This document shows positions 33,290 to 46,800 of a stretch of 64,000 nucleotides of DNA, in pieces. The stretch covers positions 1 to 64,000 of the forward strand of contig QANU01104094.1 of NCBI GenBank assembly GCA_003254905.1, written 5' to 3'. The position numbers were made by a program, and so were the translations under genes. The DNA comes from Nissolia schottii (Eukaryota; Streptophyta; Magnoliopsida; Fabales; Fabaceae). The notes beneath the pieces are model-generated. The model was not told the DNA's origin. It worked only from the letters and a program-made list of their open reading frames with translations, and did no database searches. Each line of letters begins with the position of its first letter. Within the stretch, counting starts at the first letter, position 1.

Positions 33290-33960
33290 CTAGAGTAGTT
33301 CAACATTGACCATCGATGGTCTGACGTTGACAATGATGGCCCAACATTGGCCTTCAATTGTCCAACGTGGTCATGGTGGAGTGGCACGGTTGTAGTTAGG
33401 GCTGTCAAAATGAGCTTAGTCAGTTTACCGCATTAAATGGACGAATCAAATGTATAAAATTCAGCTCACAAATAGCAAAAGTCCGTTTAGGCCCAGCCTG
33501 TTTAGACCACAGGCCAAATTGGCCCATTTAATATTAACATAGGCAAAACCCGCGGACTATCCCGTTTACCTACACAAATGGACGGACCAAACATATAAAA
33601 AACGATCTATAAATAATAAAAGCTCGTTAAGATCTAGCATGTTAAGGTCTGTCTCGTTTAGGCCTGCGGATTAGCTGCGTTAAGCCTAAACGGACCAAGC
33701 TAGCCCGTTTGATAGCCCTAGTTGAAGTGGTCCAATGTTGACTGGCGACAATCCAACATCAGCCCAACATTGGTGGGTTGCATGGATCAGACGTTGATCG
33801 ACAATGGTCAGACGCCAGTTGACGGTAGTTGATCTTCGGCAATCGCCAAACAACAATGGTCGATCTCCAGTTGGCAATGGTCGATCATCAATCATCGATG
33901 GTTGGTTGTCAATGGTCCGGTGATGATGGTGGTTGTTAAGGGTATTAGGTTTGGAGGTAA
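33290..33960. repeat. Degenerate short-unit repeat rich in CGATGGTC/CCAACGTTG phrases
   Basis: Phrases like GACGTTGACAATGGTC, GATCATCAATCATCGATGG and CCAGTTGGCAATGGTCGATC recur with variation on both sides of the MITE at 33397-33720. It appears to be an old minisatellite interrupted by that insertion. It is not coding. Confidence 0.5.
33397..33720. mobile_element. hAT-type MITE (324 bp)
   Basis: It starts TAGGGCTGTCAAAATGAGC and ends with the complement of TAGGGCTATCAAACGGGCT, giving good terminal inverted repeats. The flanking 8 bp are GTTGTAGT (33389-33396) and GTTGAAGT (33721-33728), a target-site duplication with one mismatch. The interior, with GCCCGTTTAGGCC phrases, is the style of non-autonomous plant hAT elements. 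It encodes no protein. Confidence 0.8.
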
Positions 33961-34855
33961 TTAGATCCTTTTACATTTCAAAACATTTCATTTCCATGAG
34001 AATGTTAGATTCCCATAAAGGAGGTGGGATTGAAAATGGGACAAATTTCATTCTCAATAATGCAAAATACTTAAAAATGTTTTTCTAAATCTTAAAGCAA
34101 ACATAGGATAATACATTCACAGCGTCAAATTTCCAAAGATTCTATGAACCACATGCCCCCAATATATTTTAACATTTTACCATGAATGAAAATGAGAAAG
34201 AAAAATGTTTTTCTTTTATTAATTTTTAGCCTTAGGAGTAGTTTTAGTTAATTTCATAGCATCATGAAACCCGAAAAATCTATAATGTCTGACGTCAACA
34301 ATTAAGTGAAAACCAAAAAAATTATAAAAGGAAAAAAAAACAACTAAGGATCAAGGGGAAAATAAAAGTTAACCACGAATAGAAAATTAAATTATTTAAA
34401 GAAAAATAATGAAAACAATTTATCAAAGTAACATAAAGAAAACATGACCCCTTTTTAAAAAAGGTATCCGTGTTTCAGACTTGAGAATAAAAAAAGGAAC
34501 AATATGTTTGGAGGAACAGCCAGTGCCTGATCTTAGTAAATCCCACTAATAATAATAAGATCTGGATACCAATGCAAGCAGGCCCCAAAAAAAAAAACCA
34601 TGACCTAAATAAAGGAATAAGTGGCATAAAGGAAAGAACCCCAAAAATCCAACTATAGTTTCGCAGCCCCCATTAGTGATATATTAAAGAGTAACATTGT
34701 TTCTTAATCGTCTTAACTTCATTATTTTTCTATAACATAAAATAAAAATTATGTAACTCACATAGTTTTGATATAGTGCAAAATCGTAGGTCCTACGATG
34801 GCTGAAATTAACAATCATCATGCAGGTGGTCTTCCAGTCACCATAACTCGGTGTC
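33961..34855. other. Spacer and ABCF3 3' flank
   Basis: AT-rich, with several A runs. No gene is seen. Bases near 34855 are the expected 3' UTR of ABCF3 on the minus strand. Confidence 0.4.
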
Positions 34856-37800
34856 TTAAGATGACTGGAGTATTTTCTTATAATCTTGGAAGGTGCCGGG
34901 GAATGGTGCCACTCTTCCTTCGGATACAACCCATAGCTCATCCACGCTTCCAGATATGAGGTGCTCATCGTGACTCACCTGCCAAAATGCAAACATCAAT
35001 TTGTTTAGATCACTCTAAATATTGAAAAAGGGGGAAAAAATTATGGTGTCAGGTGAGAACCGAACATACCATGAGAATGCCTCCTTGGAACATCACAAGA
35101 CCTTGAATAAGCGCCTCAACAGCATCCAAGTCCTACAATACAATATTACACGTTCCCAGTCGATTTTGGATTTGTATTCTATTTTTTTAACACTTGATCA
35201 AGAAGCAAGTCGCAATTGCAACATTTTTGTAAGGATCAATTTGCTAGAGCAGATGAATTCACTGGTTTTGGAAAGGATTTTATTGTCCCACTTTTAAATT
35301 CTGAGGTATCATAAGCAATACATTGTAGGGTTTTCAGCATATTTACCAACAAGAAGATAAGAAACTATACTAGGTTTTCATAAAATCCAGCAACCCATCA
35401 AGTAACAACAAAGTTAGAGAGAAAGGGCAGCCTACCAGATGATTGGATGGCTCATCGAGCAATAGTATATGTGGCTTCTTGAAAGTTATCTTTGCAAATG
35501 CAACTCTGCTTTTCTGACCACCTAGTAAGCCATAACAAGGTACAACAAAATATCAAAGCAACTCACAACAAGAGGATCCTGACTATGACTGCAGTTCTTG
35601 GTGATCATTATAATATTTTAAGGAACCATGACTGATAATTTATGATGACAGTATGAACAAATACAGAGACAATACCTGACAAAGTATACATTGGTTGAAG
35701 AGCAAGATTTCCCGTTACACCAAAAGAACCTAAGTGAGCTCGAAGCTTCTGCTCTGGAACTCCCTGGAGAAAATTCAAATAAGGAAATTTAATAATACAG
35801 TTGTATGTACTGGTATACTAATTAATTAAAAAAAATGTGACATCCTAATAATACCCAGAGTTTATATTTGATCCCCCCTCCCAAAAAAAAAAGGTAAATA
35901 GTCCACTTGGAATTCAAACTCAAAACATGCAACTAAAACAAGAACTCATGCATTTATCTACAAAAAGAGAGAAAATCAGAAAATATATCAGTTTTAACAT
36001 AGGTACAATTGTAACTAATATTCTCTTTATCTTTGCATTCTTCCCAGGGTTTCAAATCTCAATCTGCATCACCTGATGCAGGAAAGATGAAGCAGTCACA
36101 GCAACATCAGGCAGCAATCGCAGACTGCATCAGCCCACAATGCAAAACCACAAATGCAATTTAAAAACTTTCAATTCTTCCCATAAAAGTAATTCAGCAG
36201 TTAGAAAAAAGGAAACTCTGCTTCTAGTCAACTAATAATAAATCGATAGAAGATAACTCTTAAAAAACACTTCAAACACTTAATTATCTCTAAATGTAAA
36301 AGAGCTCACAGGATAGCAGCGCATCATATACAGAAGAGGATTTGAAGATAAGTCAAGTCCATCAACATGGTGCTGACTGAACACTGCTATACGAACCTGT
36401 AGACACCACAGATGTGTAATCACTGACCCAAAAATAAAAAAATAGCATAAAAGCATGAGAAGAGACACCATCAATGACAGACAGTTGTCATTATGATAAT
36501 TTCTAGTTTTCGAGCGTCATAGAGTAAGATACAGTAGTTTATTTATCTTTTCCAAGATTACTATTTCAAATCATACATCAACTAGTTTTGAAATTATACT
36601 TGCATGGCAAAATCCAGACAAATACTTTGACTACAGCAGTTAACACTTGTCATTATCATGGACAAAAAGTCTACCAAATAAGTATACAAAATATCAATTG
36701 CAGAGGTACCTGTCATGGTTATGGGGCCCGAGCCCAATGTTATAAATAATGAAAATGGTCCACTGGTAGGGGTCAATGAAGAGGTCCATCATAGTTCGCT
36801 TAGAATTAAGAAGTCATCTTATCATAAGGTGTAGAGTGGGAGAAGGGTGGTTTAGTAATTCCGTATGATTAATGAGGCAAAATGTGGTATTAGGGTTGGG
36901 CAGAATGTACCATGGGGGGTCATTCGAAAGATTAGATTGAATCGCAATTAGGAGAGAAGGCGGCCTCTCGAAGTGCTACCACCATTGTTACGGATCCCTT
37001 ATTTTTTTTCAACAACAATACAATCCTTATTACTCAGGTATTCGTCTCCGTGACTATTATTTGGTATCATTACAAATTGTACCAGAGCTCAAATCTTGGG
37101 AAATCGTATGTATGGTCACTACACGTTCTACCATGGAATCACGAATTGAGAACGTGGAAAAGCAATTGGAATCAATCAGAAATGTGGGAGAGAAAATGGA
37201 AGCACCTTCCATGGAACAATAAGGGGAACATGGAAGGACCTTGTCTGAACATAGGAAAGCATTGGAATTCATCACTTACCAGTTGGACAGACTTCTTCAC
37301 AAATGCGATAGGGAACCATCACACGCGAGACCACGACACCCACGCAGATCTTCGACGAAGTGATGACGACGAAAGTAGGAAGCGTTGTCGACAAGACGAA
37401 GAGGTGCGTCGTCGACAGGAGGCCAACAACTGGCACCACTGTGAGCGGGATGACACACGACGATGTGACACAGAGCATGAAGGCTCTTGCGTGCGTGTTT
37501 TCGTGCACGATAGGACCAGAAACAGATTCACTTGCAAGCACGAGGAGGACAACCAAGACAGCCCCCAATGCAGCCCCCGTCCGTAGCCCACACTGCTCTA
37601 AATTGTGTGGATCTCATCATTCCAAATCCAGGCTTCACGATCCAAATCCTAATCTAATGCCGAAGAAGACAGGTACCGTGATGCTAGACTAAAATATAAG
37701 AAGTCTAATAGTGGTCGGAAACTTGAACTTCCAATGTTTTCTAGTGAAGTGCCTTCATGTGGGCTTGCTCGAATTGAATGGTACTTTCGAATCAGAGGCA

Positions 37801-40800
37801 TAGAGGTAGGAACGGGCAAAGTTGAGATGACGGCTATGGAAGCAGAAGCCTTAATCTGGTACCGGTGGTGGGAGGATCAGAATCGTTTTCCTTCGTGGAT
37901 TGAGTTCAAGGAAGCACTAATAAAGCGGTTCCAACCCGAGGTCGCTGCTAATCCCTTAGAATCTCTGCTACTATTGAGGCAAACAAGAAGTGTGGGTCAA
38001 TACAGGAAACAATATGAAATGGCAACAAGATCAGGCCACAAAATTGACCCTAAACACAATGATGAGCATCTTCTTGAATGGGCTGAGAAAGGAGATCAAG
38101 GCAAAGATAAAGCTAAGTTCATTTCGTTGTTTGAAGGACTTGATGGAAAGAGCAAGGGAATCAAAGCGGAGGAATAACTCTTGACGGGAAGAGGGCGTAA
38201 CACCTACGGGTAGAACAGGTACAAGATTTTCTCGGCATTCACAACAGCCTAGAACCATTGGGCCAATCCATGGAGGTAACCAACCAAACCCACCAGTTTT
38301 GTGTGTGTGTGGAGGGGGGGAGTAAGCAACACAATACAAGTATTCAGGGGGACAAGAGAAGGAATGGCACGAACAAGCTATCTAATGAAGAATGGGATGA
38401 AAGACGGAGGAAAGGTCTTTGCTTCAAATGTGGAGAAAAGAAGGGCCGAGATCATTTTTGTAAATTCAGACACCTCAAATTAATGCTAGTAGAAAAGTCA
38501 AAGGATGACAAGCCAAATGAAGAAGAGGTTAAAGTTGAAGAGCAGGTTCAAATGGTAGCTCTCTGACTCTCTCACAATGCTGTGTGGGGACTCACTTCTA
38601 GCAAATCTTTAAAGGTTTGGGGATGTATTTCTAATGAGCGGGTTGAGGGATTGATCGATTTGATCGATCTAGGAGCGAAGGCAAATTTTATCTCAGCTTA
38701 GCTTGCGGAGAAGTTGAGTTTACCAATTGAAAGGGTGGCGGGGATTCAAATAAAGGCTGGGAATAGAGGAATAACTATTGTGCAAAGGGTAGGAATATGT
38801 AAGGGAGTGAAGTTGGAAATATAGGACCTAACTATTGTGCAAAACTTCTGTTATGAAATTAGGTTGTTTGGAGGTGGTGTTAGGCGTTGATTGGATGCAT
38901 ACATTGGGAATGTTTGAGACCAACTTCCAAGACACGGCGTTGAGTTGGGAAGAACACGAAGTCCACCACAGTTGTTAGGGGATCCAACACTCTACCGATC
39001 AAGGACATCATTGAAGTCAGCTCGGGGTTCTTGGTGGTCCCTATGCCCTTGAAAAGAGAATTTGAAAGAACCAGCTTAGAGTGTAGAGATTGAGGGGTTG
39101 CTGGGTGGATTTAATGATTTGTTTCAGACATCGAGTGCATTGCCTTCCATTCGTGAGCAACATCATGCTATTATTCTATGGGAAGGAGGTGAGATTCCCA
39201 CTTGAGACCATAAAAGTACCCACATTATCATTAGAACGAAATTGAGAAAATTATCTATGAGATGCTATAATTAAGGGTTATCAGACCCAGCACGAGTACT
39301 TTCTCTAGTCCAGTGATATCAGTGAAGAAGAAGGATGAAGGTGGACGTTCTGCGTCGATTACAGGACCTTGAATAAAGTTACTATGCCTAACAAGTTCCC
39401 TATTCCAATCATTGATGAGCTGTTGGATGAACTACGTAACGCCAAGGTGTTCACCAAGTTAGACTTGAAGTTGGGATACCATCAAATTCTTATGAAGGAT
39501 GGGAATATTCTAAAAATCGTTTTCAAAACACACAACGTTCATTATGAATTCTTGGCAATGCCATTTGGACCAACAAAAATGGATGACGAAGTTGTTAGGC
39601 TTTGATTTTGAGATTAGATACAAGGTTGGAACTGAGAACCAAGTGGCTAACATATTATCCAGGAAATTGCAATATTCAGCTATTTCTACTGAGGTTTTTT
39701 GCTATTGGGCTAATCTAGAAGCTGAGGTACAAGCTGATGAGGATCTTGTGCAAGGAAACAACAAACACCCTGGGTTTGAATTGAAATAAGGTTGGCTCTT
39801 CTACAATGGAAGATTGGGAAGATTAGTAGTCTCCAAGCGATCCACTAAAATTCATGACATTTTTGCAAGAGTTCCATGCTTCAGCTATAAGGGGACATGC
39901 AGGAACCCTCAAGACTTTCAAGAGGATATTTGGGTTGTTTTATTGGGAAGGAATGAGGAAGAGAATTCAAGGTTTCATTTGGAGTTATGATATGTGTCAA
40001 GAATAAATCTGAGGCTTTATCTCCTGTTGGGTTGTTACAGCCACTTCCCTCGCCAAGGGAAATATGGAATGATGTGACGATGGACTTCATCGATGGCTTA
40101 CCTAAGGTAAAGGAGTTTAATTCCATTCTTGTGGTGGTGGATCGCTTGACTAAGTAGGCCCACTTTATTCCCCTAACCCATCCCTATACTTCTAAAGAAG
40201 TGGCCACCACTTTCATAAAAGAAGTAGTATGTCTGCATGGTTTTCCAAGCTCCATTATCTCTGATAGGGACAAGGACTTCTTGAGTGTCTTTTGGTCTGA
40301 GTTGTTTCGAATGGAAGGTACCATGTTGAAGCATAGCTGCGCATATGGCCCAAACAAAAATGAGGCAATTCATAAATGTGTGGAGACCTATCTTCGTTCT
40401 TTATTGGTAACAAACCCAAGCAATGGCATTCTTGCCTACCCTAGGCTGAGTATTGGTACAACACCAACTACCACAAGTCTACCAAAACCACCCCACTCAC
40501 AGCACTATGGTCGAGACCCTCCTAGTCTACTTAGAGAAGTCAAGGAATCTACTGTTGCTAAGGTTCAAGAATTTATGGAAGAACGAGATCAAATGTTGGG
40601 TGAGTTGAAGCAACAACTAGAAAGAGCTCAACAACAGCAAAATAGTTTGTAGATCTTAAGTGTCGAGATCTTTCCTTTGAGGTGGGGGGAGAGTCTATCT
40701 CAAGATTCAGCTGTATCGACTTCGCTCATTGGCCAAGAGGGTCAATTAGAATCTGAGTCCCCGATTTTATGAGCCTGTTGAGATCATTGGTTATGTGGCT

Positions 40801-43800
40801 TATTGCTTGCATTTGCCCCCGGAATCACAAGTGCATCCCGTTTTGCATGTATCACTCTTAAAAAATGTGTAGCTCAAAGAGTAGTTGTTCAACCGTTACC
40901 AGTTGAGTTGGCTTCCAATTGGGAGTTGAAGTTGATTCATGAGGATGTTTTGTCAGATCCAATGCAGCAGGCGAGAAGCAAGTACCAACCAAGTGGAAGG
41001 ATTTGCCTGCTTTTGAGAACTCATAAGAAAAGGCTATGGAGATCATCAAGTTGTTTCCAGGGCTCCACCTTGAGGACAATTTTTTTTGTTTGGGGNCGAA
41101 GTGTTACCACTATTGTTACGACTCCCTAATTTTCTTCTACAACAATCAATCCTTATTACTCAGGTTTTTTTCCTTCATTATTATTATTATTTGGTATTGT
41201 TACAGTATCATATAAGAAAACAGATCAAGTATAATGCGCTTGACAGCATGAGAAGGAGGAGAGGGAAAATGAAGTAACTTTTCATGATGAAACTGTTGGA
41301 CAGTCAATGAATTTACCTTAGCCGAACGGAAAACCGTCCCAGAACTAGGTTGTAGATCCCCAGCAATTAATTTAAGTATAGTTGATTTGCCAATGCCATT
41401 TGGTCCAACCACTGCAAACATAAGAGTATATAATCTAAAACACTAACAAAAAAATATATGGCAGACTCATGCCCACCACATAGGGTATGGACACAACACA
41501 AGGCTTTGCAATCACCAATATGAATGCTAGACAAAGTTAATATAACCTGAACAAGGATTCAAATGATAACAGAGAAAAGTCATTCCTCAGACTGGGATAA
41601 GCAATCTTACTTGCAATACGGCTGTCAAGGTCAATCCCAAAATTCAAATTCTTAAATAGAATCGCCCCCCCAGGATAACCAAATGATGCATCACTGCACT
41701 CATTAAAAAGCGGGAAAAATCAACTTCCGTCAGAGATTAGGCCTGGTTCCTGTGTGACAAATATTATATATGTAATCATCTGTTTGTATAAATGTAAAAG
41801 ACAAATGCTCTACCTGAAACTTATTATCGGTGCGCCTGGTCTATCATCTGGAGTGGGGAACTCAAATTTGTAGCTATATTCCACCAGATAAAACATAGTT
41901 AATGACAGGGCTAAAAAGAGAGATAAACATGTTTTAATGAGATAAGAAACAAAAAAAATAGCAGTTCATACTCAGGATCGTTAACAATTTCATCTACATG
42001 GCCCATTCGCTCCAAGGCCTGGAATATTGTTTAAAAGACAGAGAGTTTTAGTTACAAAAAGATCAATTTTAACAATTTAAACAGAAACTGAAAAACAACC
42101 AAACCATAGAGAAGTTTAACAATATGATGAAAGCGGAATATGAATATATTTTTTTGTGTGTGTGAGTATGGTGGGAATAACTTGGACTTTTTGAGCATTT
42201 GATTTGTATTAGCTAAACTGGCATAAATACCTTGATTCTTGATTGAACAAGTGATGCCCTCTTGGCATTATAGCGGAACTTGTCAATGAAGGTCTGGTAT
42301 AAAAGCAAAACATCACATGTCAAATGTCAGATACAATCTTAAATAAAATGTTAGACATGCACAAGCTCTGTGGATGGCAAACCTAATAATTTTGAAATGG
42401 CATCGTAACTGGAAAACCCAATTCAAAATTTTGTTCTATTAAAAAACAAAATTATAAGCAAACATTTCACAATGTGAATTGGCAAGGCTAATTGTGAATT
42501 GTATCAAATCGTAAGATTCAGAGACATGCAAAAACTATTTTATACCTAAACAACAACAAAGCCTTACCCCACTATGTGAGGTCACAAATACTATTTTATA
42601 TATGACATCCCATAAATAAAATGATATTTAGGCCAAGAATTGAAGGAAAAAAAATATCACATAAAGTTATCACCAAAGTCATATATAAGCTTCAAAAAAA
42701 CGCAAAGTCATTATTAAAGTTTCTCTCAAGGACCAGAAAATAGCACCTCATATACAAGTTAATAAAACCAAGTACCAATACTCCTAGTAATATCTGCTCC
42801 CCCTTTTTTTAAGCCAGTGATGATAGTTGATTGAAAAGGAGAGGAGTGAAACATAAATTAAAGAAAAAAATATGGAGAGAAGAGGGAGGCTTAGCTTAGG
42901 ATTTATGGAGAAGAATGAGAAAAGAAACGTGAGACAGTAACAAAAAACAAAATGAATAGGAGGGGCTAGCGTTCCAGTTTTTACTAATAGAATTTGTTAA
43001 CTTCTGAGAAAGTGGCCAGACGGTGGGTGGGTTTGGCTTCTTTTTAAAATATAGGGAGAACCAAGACTTGTTTAATAAATAAATAATAAAATAGAACAGG
43101 TACAATTACAAACTTCTAAGAAAGTGGTCAGAGAGGTGCTGCCAAACGGGGTGTTTGGCCTCTACTTTTTTCACACATGGTGCACTTGGCCTCTGCTATT
43201 TTAAAAATTAAAGAGAGGAAACTTTTTGTCTCTTTGGGTAGTGTTGGATCAAGAAAGACCCGACTTCACAACTAACAGGACAGCCATAACCACCACCCAC
43301 CTGAATCGCAATTGGCGCCACAATTCATGATTCCAAGACACATTGCACGGTTCACAAACTATTCACAGCATGATTAGGGAGCGTTTCCGATTCTCCTATG
43401 CGATTTGAATTGTGTGCATGACAAATCAGCTAGGATCACACGATTCACGATTCTAAACCATGTGACTCGATAACACTGATTGTAAGTTTATAACTGATAT
43501 CAGAAATAACATTGAGGAAGTCAATTCCATACAACATGGCATGCATACAGTAAGCTTCAACTGTTAGCCTTGAAAGAAAGAAAGGCGCTAGTTGGAATGA
43601 TTTTTATTGATTGCAATGATATCTATTCTGGATAAATGCTGGAGATGAGAAGAATTGTTGGAATGATATGTCATGTATAGACAATATGAATTGCGATGAG
43701 AAGGTCGATGGATTCTGTTTTTTTTAAATAAAAGAAGAATTTCATTAAGAGAATTAATGAAAGTAAGAGGACGAGATCCTGTATAAAGAGACAAACACAT

Positions 43801-46800
43801 AAAGCAAAAAACTACGAAAGCGATCAATGGAGTAAAGCATTCCAATCTCTCTCATTATCTGTGAGGGAGAATCCTCTAAAGAAATTGTGAGCTTTACACC
43901 AAAAAGAAGATAAACGCCTAATCTTCTCCCACAAAACATGCAAGTCTAAGAAATTGTCATTGAAGACACAAGAGTTGCGTTCTAGCCAAATGCACCAAAT
44001 AGTGGCAAAAATTATACATTGCCACAAGTAGTTAGCTTTTTTACTCGTCCCAAAGCCATCAAATCTAGTGAACAGAAAAATATCTAGGGTTGTAGGACAC
44101 ACCAATGATTCCCCAAATATCCCAAACAAATTGTTCCACAAATGGCTAGCCGCCAAACAACGCAAAAAAAAGGTGTGCAACTGATTCTGACAATGCCTTG
44201 TGAGGTCTTCGAACCTACAACATGCCATTAGTATTAATTTTATTAAGCACAACTCTCCAGATAAAGGATTTGACCTTACAGGGAGCTTTAGACTTCCAGA
44301 TAGGTTTCTCAAGGAGAAAAGAGGGTGAAAGCAAAGAGTGAGTTAGAATTTAAAAAAAAAGGACTTGCAAGAGAACAAACCACCGGAATCTAGAGACCAC
44401 AACCTTTTATCTGAGATCGAAGACGTGTTAATAGAATAAAGGAGACCCAAAATGACAACTAACTCAAAAGACACTATCATTCAAATTTCGAAGAGAAAAA
44501 AAGTGAAAATCCCAAAAAATAATAGTGTCTTGAACACTAAAAGTTCTGGAAAGGGGCATTGTGTAGAGAAGAAATACAGTTGTTTTAAAGTAGGGTTATG
44601 AAACACCAATGATACATAGGAACACAATCACGAATTTTGTTTTTTACCCCTCATAAATTTTTCGTTAGGAAATCTTCCCTCATAAAAATTTTTGTTAGAT
44701 TTTAGTCTCTGTCGTCCATTTAGGCCGTTAACTGTTGACGTGGCAATTAACTTAGCCACCTGGCAAACATAATTGACCCATTAGAAAGGGAGGATCCTAG
44801 AGAAGACATTGGAGTTAGGCACTTCTTGATCGTGAAAAGAAACTTCCTTGATAATATCACTTGGCCTCTTCCCAACCTTGACCCAAGTCACCTTCCTTTT
44901 CTTCCCAAATGAGACACCAACATGGATTGTCCAATTTGAAGCATTGTGCATAACATTTTGGTCTTCTCGACAACTAACGCGACCACCTCCACTTTTGAGA
45001 ACATTGGCGAACGACTTCGCCCCAAACACAAATCGTGAATGAGGTAAGGAACGATGATTGGGGGTGCCTTGCCGCCAGCTTCATGGGAGGGGACACCAAA
45101 TATTCAGATAATGCCTTTCCAAAAAAATTCCATCAGGCTCTGAAACTGTCCTCAAGAACTATCACCATACTCTTCCGACCAAACCTAGAACTTTGTGATC
45201 ATGACAAACCTTCCTCTATTGTTGTGACCATAGAACACAGAGAAAGCTTTCCCACCGTCTTTGTAGTGCCTTTTGAAAGAGGAGGTAGTGGGCAGCGATA
45301 TATCGTTGAGGGCAGACAACAGCCAGAAGGTGGAGTTTCTGCCCAAAATCAAAGATTTCATAAAGCCTTTCCCCCTCTCTTTGATATGCAGCACAAAGAG
45401 TTTTCCTTCAACCTCCAGCACAAGCTCAAAGCATATTGCTTCAATTCTAAATACTTTAGAGCCTCCCATCCAATCCAAAACTACCAAGAATGAGTTGAAT
45501 ATTAAAAGGAAGAAGGAGGCCAACCCCCAACAGTAACTGACGTAAAACAGCGAAGTAAACAGACGAGAGGGAACTGGGCGCGTTGTGAAAAGGCTAGACA
45601 AGTGTAAAATTGGCCAAGGTTTCATTGAGGAGTCGCTAGAGAGAGATCTGGAAGCGGAACATTGTTCTGTCATGTCACGCACTCTAACGCGCTAGCGTGG
45701 GTCCGGAAACACGAACAGCAGAAGAAGCGCGTGAGAGAGCATCCGCAAGCTTTTGACAACACGGCTTCGGCATTTGGTTGGCCAGACGACAAGCTCGCCA
45801 ACCGGTGGGTGAGTCGCTAGCAGCGTCTATGGGGGTCTGAAATGGGGTGAGGCTCCGTGCAAAAGGTAAAAAGGGAGGTGCCTTTTGAAATTCAAAAAAA
45901 GAAGAAAGAGAATAGACAGAAATGGTTCCCACACGGATAGAGATAACCTCAGGATTTGACTTACTTTGTTTGAATGGTGCTTTTTTTCTTATGGCTATTG
46001 GGTTATAAAATTATAACAGAGCACTCTAAATAATGCAACGACTACTTTTGAACAAAGGTTTTTTAAATTTTAGTTTAAAACCATGGAACATTCTCACTTA
46101 GCCCTTAATCACATTGAGAAATGGGATAGGGTCAATTTTGCAAATACTTTGGGTGGATTTCAATTTTAAGAAACCTCAAGGGTAGTTTCTACCAGTTACC
46201 CTAAATGAATATAGATTGACAAACTTGAGGGATAAGGCTTGGTGGTTGTTATATAGACTATAGATTCACAAAGTAATGCAGTTTTAAATCAAAAACTAGT
46301 AAACCATTTGGACTACCCATCAGCTCCTATGCTCCTAGCATCAAGAAAAAATAAGTCACACATGTATAGGGCCAAACACAATATTCATGAGAAGACCAAG
46401 ATTGTAATCTGAAATTACCATTTTCTGTTGCCTCCATATTTTATTACTGTACAAAAAAATTACAAATTTGCCAGAAAGAAACAATAAATTATCAATATTA
46501 AATTGGATAATCTTAACAGTGAAAAAAAAAACCTGCATATGAGATCTTGCACGTTCATTTGCCTCTAGTGCTTTTTGCTGGTTTTTAATTTGTTCTATTC
46601 GAGTCTTCTCAAAAGTATCATAATTCCCTTTATAAGTAGTCAGCTTTTGGCCTTGTAAGTGAATGATATCAGATACCACCTGGGGATAAGTTAACAAAAG
46701 AAGTTGGAGAAAACTCTTGGTAAACAAACTAATTAAAGGAAGACAAGCCAATATGTTACCGTGTTTAAAAATTCCCTGGCATGAGAAACAACAATAAATG

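Larger units (their letters stand above)
36711..41204 (+). mobile_element. Ty3/Gypsy chromovirus inserted in ABCF3 intron 13 (4.5 kb, defective)
   Basis: It lies antisense to its host gene. The 5' LTR (36711-37074) and a cut-down 3' LTR (41097-41204) share their ends, and the flanks GTACC (36706-36710) and GTATC (41205-41209) look like a 5 bp target duplication with one change. Removing it leaves an intron of about 430 bp. In order it contains a primer-site-like TTGTACCAGAGC just after the 5' LTR, gag, protease, part of reverse transcriptase, part of RNase H, integrase and a chromodomain. Stops, frameshifts and two deletions make it inactive. An ambiguous base N (41096) sits exactly where the 3' LTR begins. 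Confidence 0.85.
43716..45940 (-). mobile_element. L1-type LINE with a large internal deletion, in ABCF3 intron 8
   Basis: On the gene's own strand, the first half (about 45540-44780) matches the ORF1 region of plant LINEs: [36 protein letters not shown], and later [10 protein letters not shown]. The second (44312-43824) is the zinc-binding C-terminus of the LINE reverse transcriptase ([34 protein letters not shown]). Endonuclease and reverse transcriptase are missing between them. The 3' end (43740-43716) has the typical NEILLLFKK tail followed by an A run. The 5' limit is approximate and no target duplication was found. Confidence 0.65.

Noticed and set aside
37050..37692. Overlapping open frames on both strands with Arg/Asp-rich or Val/Ser-rich products
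   Set aside because: They sit in the leader of the intronic chromovirus, are mutual shadows in a GC-richer patch, and match no domain I know.
45035..45536. Plus-strand frames of 87 and 152 codons
   Set aside because: They are the antisense of the LINE ORF1-like frame, which carries the recognisable domain.
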